Shown: positions 63,241-64,000 of the stretch, in pieces | How the letters are laid out: each line of letters begins with the position of its first letter | How positions within the stretch are numbered: position 1 is the stretch's first letter | DNA from: Effrenium voratum | Lineage: Eukaryota; Sar; Dinophyceae; Suessiales; Symbiodiniaceae | Length of the DNA stretch: 64,000 nucleotides | Reading direction: 5' to 3' | Assembly: GCA_963377175.1 (NCBI GenBank) | Contig: CAUJNA010003739.1 | Span: 1 to 64,000 of the forward strand | Translations under genes and position numbers: made by a program | Notes under the pieces: model-generated | Told to the model about the DNA's origin: nothing | Seen by the model: the letters and a program-made list of their open reading frames with translations, nothing else | Databases searched by the model: none

Positions 63241-64000
63241 GGGAAGCAGAAGTGCAGCAACTCCACACCGGCACCTGTAGCAGTCATAGAGCCCCAACAA
63301 AAGCATATCACCCGCTACTTTTGTCGTCCAACACTTTGGCGTGGTGGCAAAAATCAGCTGATGCTTGTGGGCTGTCTGCCAATGCATCCACTCACCTTAC
63401 AACCTTGCATGCCCCGACCTTTGTCCGTTGAATGCGTGTCAGCTGTGCTGTCGGCGGGCACGACCCAGCCTTCCGAGCTCTGCGAGCGACAGCGTTGCCC
63501 CGAAGTCATCAAAGTGAACTTCTCGAGCGGCGTTTCCCTGCGTCGAACCGTGACTCCTGGGGGCAGCTTCCCTTGAAACCACCAGCAGTTTTCCTTGACA
63601 CCCCCAGGCAGTTTTTTTGCAACCACCATAGAGGGCAACTTTTTTTCGGGATGTCTTGCTCAAAGCTCCGGTTTCGAACCACTATTCTTGGTGGTTCTCA
63701 GCTGTCCCCTTTGGCTCTTAGGTTTTGGGGGTTTAGTGGGGGTTTCCATTTAGCCCACTAAAAGTTAAGCCTTGAGCAGGGCATCTGAGGACAGCCCAGT
63801 TTTTTTTCTTTCCGAAAGGACACCTTGTCAACAACACAAAGACCTGCCAAATGCGAAGTCAGGAGTTCAAGGACGCTATCGTGTCCCTGTCACCGTATTT
63901 CGCTTCACAGTAGCCCCAGTTGCCAGGAGGCTCTGCGGGAGACCGCACCGGTGCGCGCGGACTTGGAGGGCCGGATGCGCATGGGCCTCCGCTGTGGCGA
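63241..64000. other. No confident gene; possible partial exon at the window edge
   Basis: After TTCGCTTCACAG (about 63913) a frame reads SPSCQEALRETAPVRADLEG and runs off the window end at 64000. The rest shows nothing assignable. Confidence 0.35.

Overview
The window looks like nuclear DNA of a dinoflagellate, most likely a Symbiodiniaceae-type alga. This is inferred from Gag proteins rich in Gly/Lys repeats, dinoflagellate-style LINE, Ty1/copia and tyrosine-recombinase retroelements, GC-AG introns, introner-type inverted-repeat elements that are themselves introns, and long simple repeats. No bacterial operon, rRNA, tRNA, CRISPR array or complete host gene was recognised.

1-7.5 kb holds decayed retroelements on the minus strand: an RNase H ORF followed by half of a C5-cytosine methyltransferase (2885-903), and a LINE tail with zinc knuckle and RNase H (5711-4233). 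5.7-6.7 kb is a tandem repeat of about 330 bp units. 7.5-20.7 kb is one Ty1/copia element (Gag, protease, integrase, RT, RNase H) with several lesions, including a 106-bp C-rich tract between 22-bp direct repeats. It is cut at 12795/20004 by a 7.2-kb tyrosine-recombinase retrotransposon with a split-direct-repeat layout A1-[YR, Gag, MTase half, RT-RNase H]-B1-A2-[small ORF]-B2. Removing that insert exactly rejoins the copia frame with no visible target duplication. Both elements end in a small ORF that combines a hydrophobic segment with a similar Cys/His motif.

21-26.6 kb has unrecognised GC-rich ORFs, a broken superfamily-1 helicase, a short Tpt1/KptA-like fragment and a LINE RT-RNase H remnant. 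26.6-30.8 kb, on the minus strand, resembles a decayed Polinton-like virus or Maverick: a penton-like protein, a Gly/Ala-rich protein, a double-jelly-roll capsid-like protein, and the N-terminal part of a protein-primed B-family polymerase.

31-51 kb is mostly non-coding, with microsatellites and a few introner copies. 51.7-63 kb (+) carries short host-type exons: a coiled-coil-like exon, Cys-rich and EGF-like exons, and a five-exon model (59586-61540) whose splice phases agree. Two families of terminal-inverted-repeat elements (ends GGGTCAAAA and GCTGGTGC) sit here. In at least two places the element is an intron, with the GC donor and AG acceptor lying in its own ends. All identifications rest on motifs read by eye; no database search was run.
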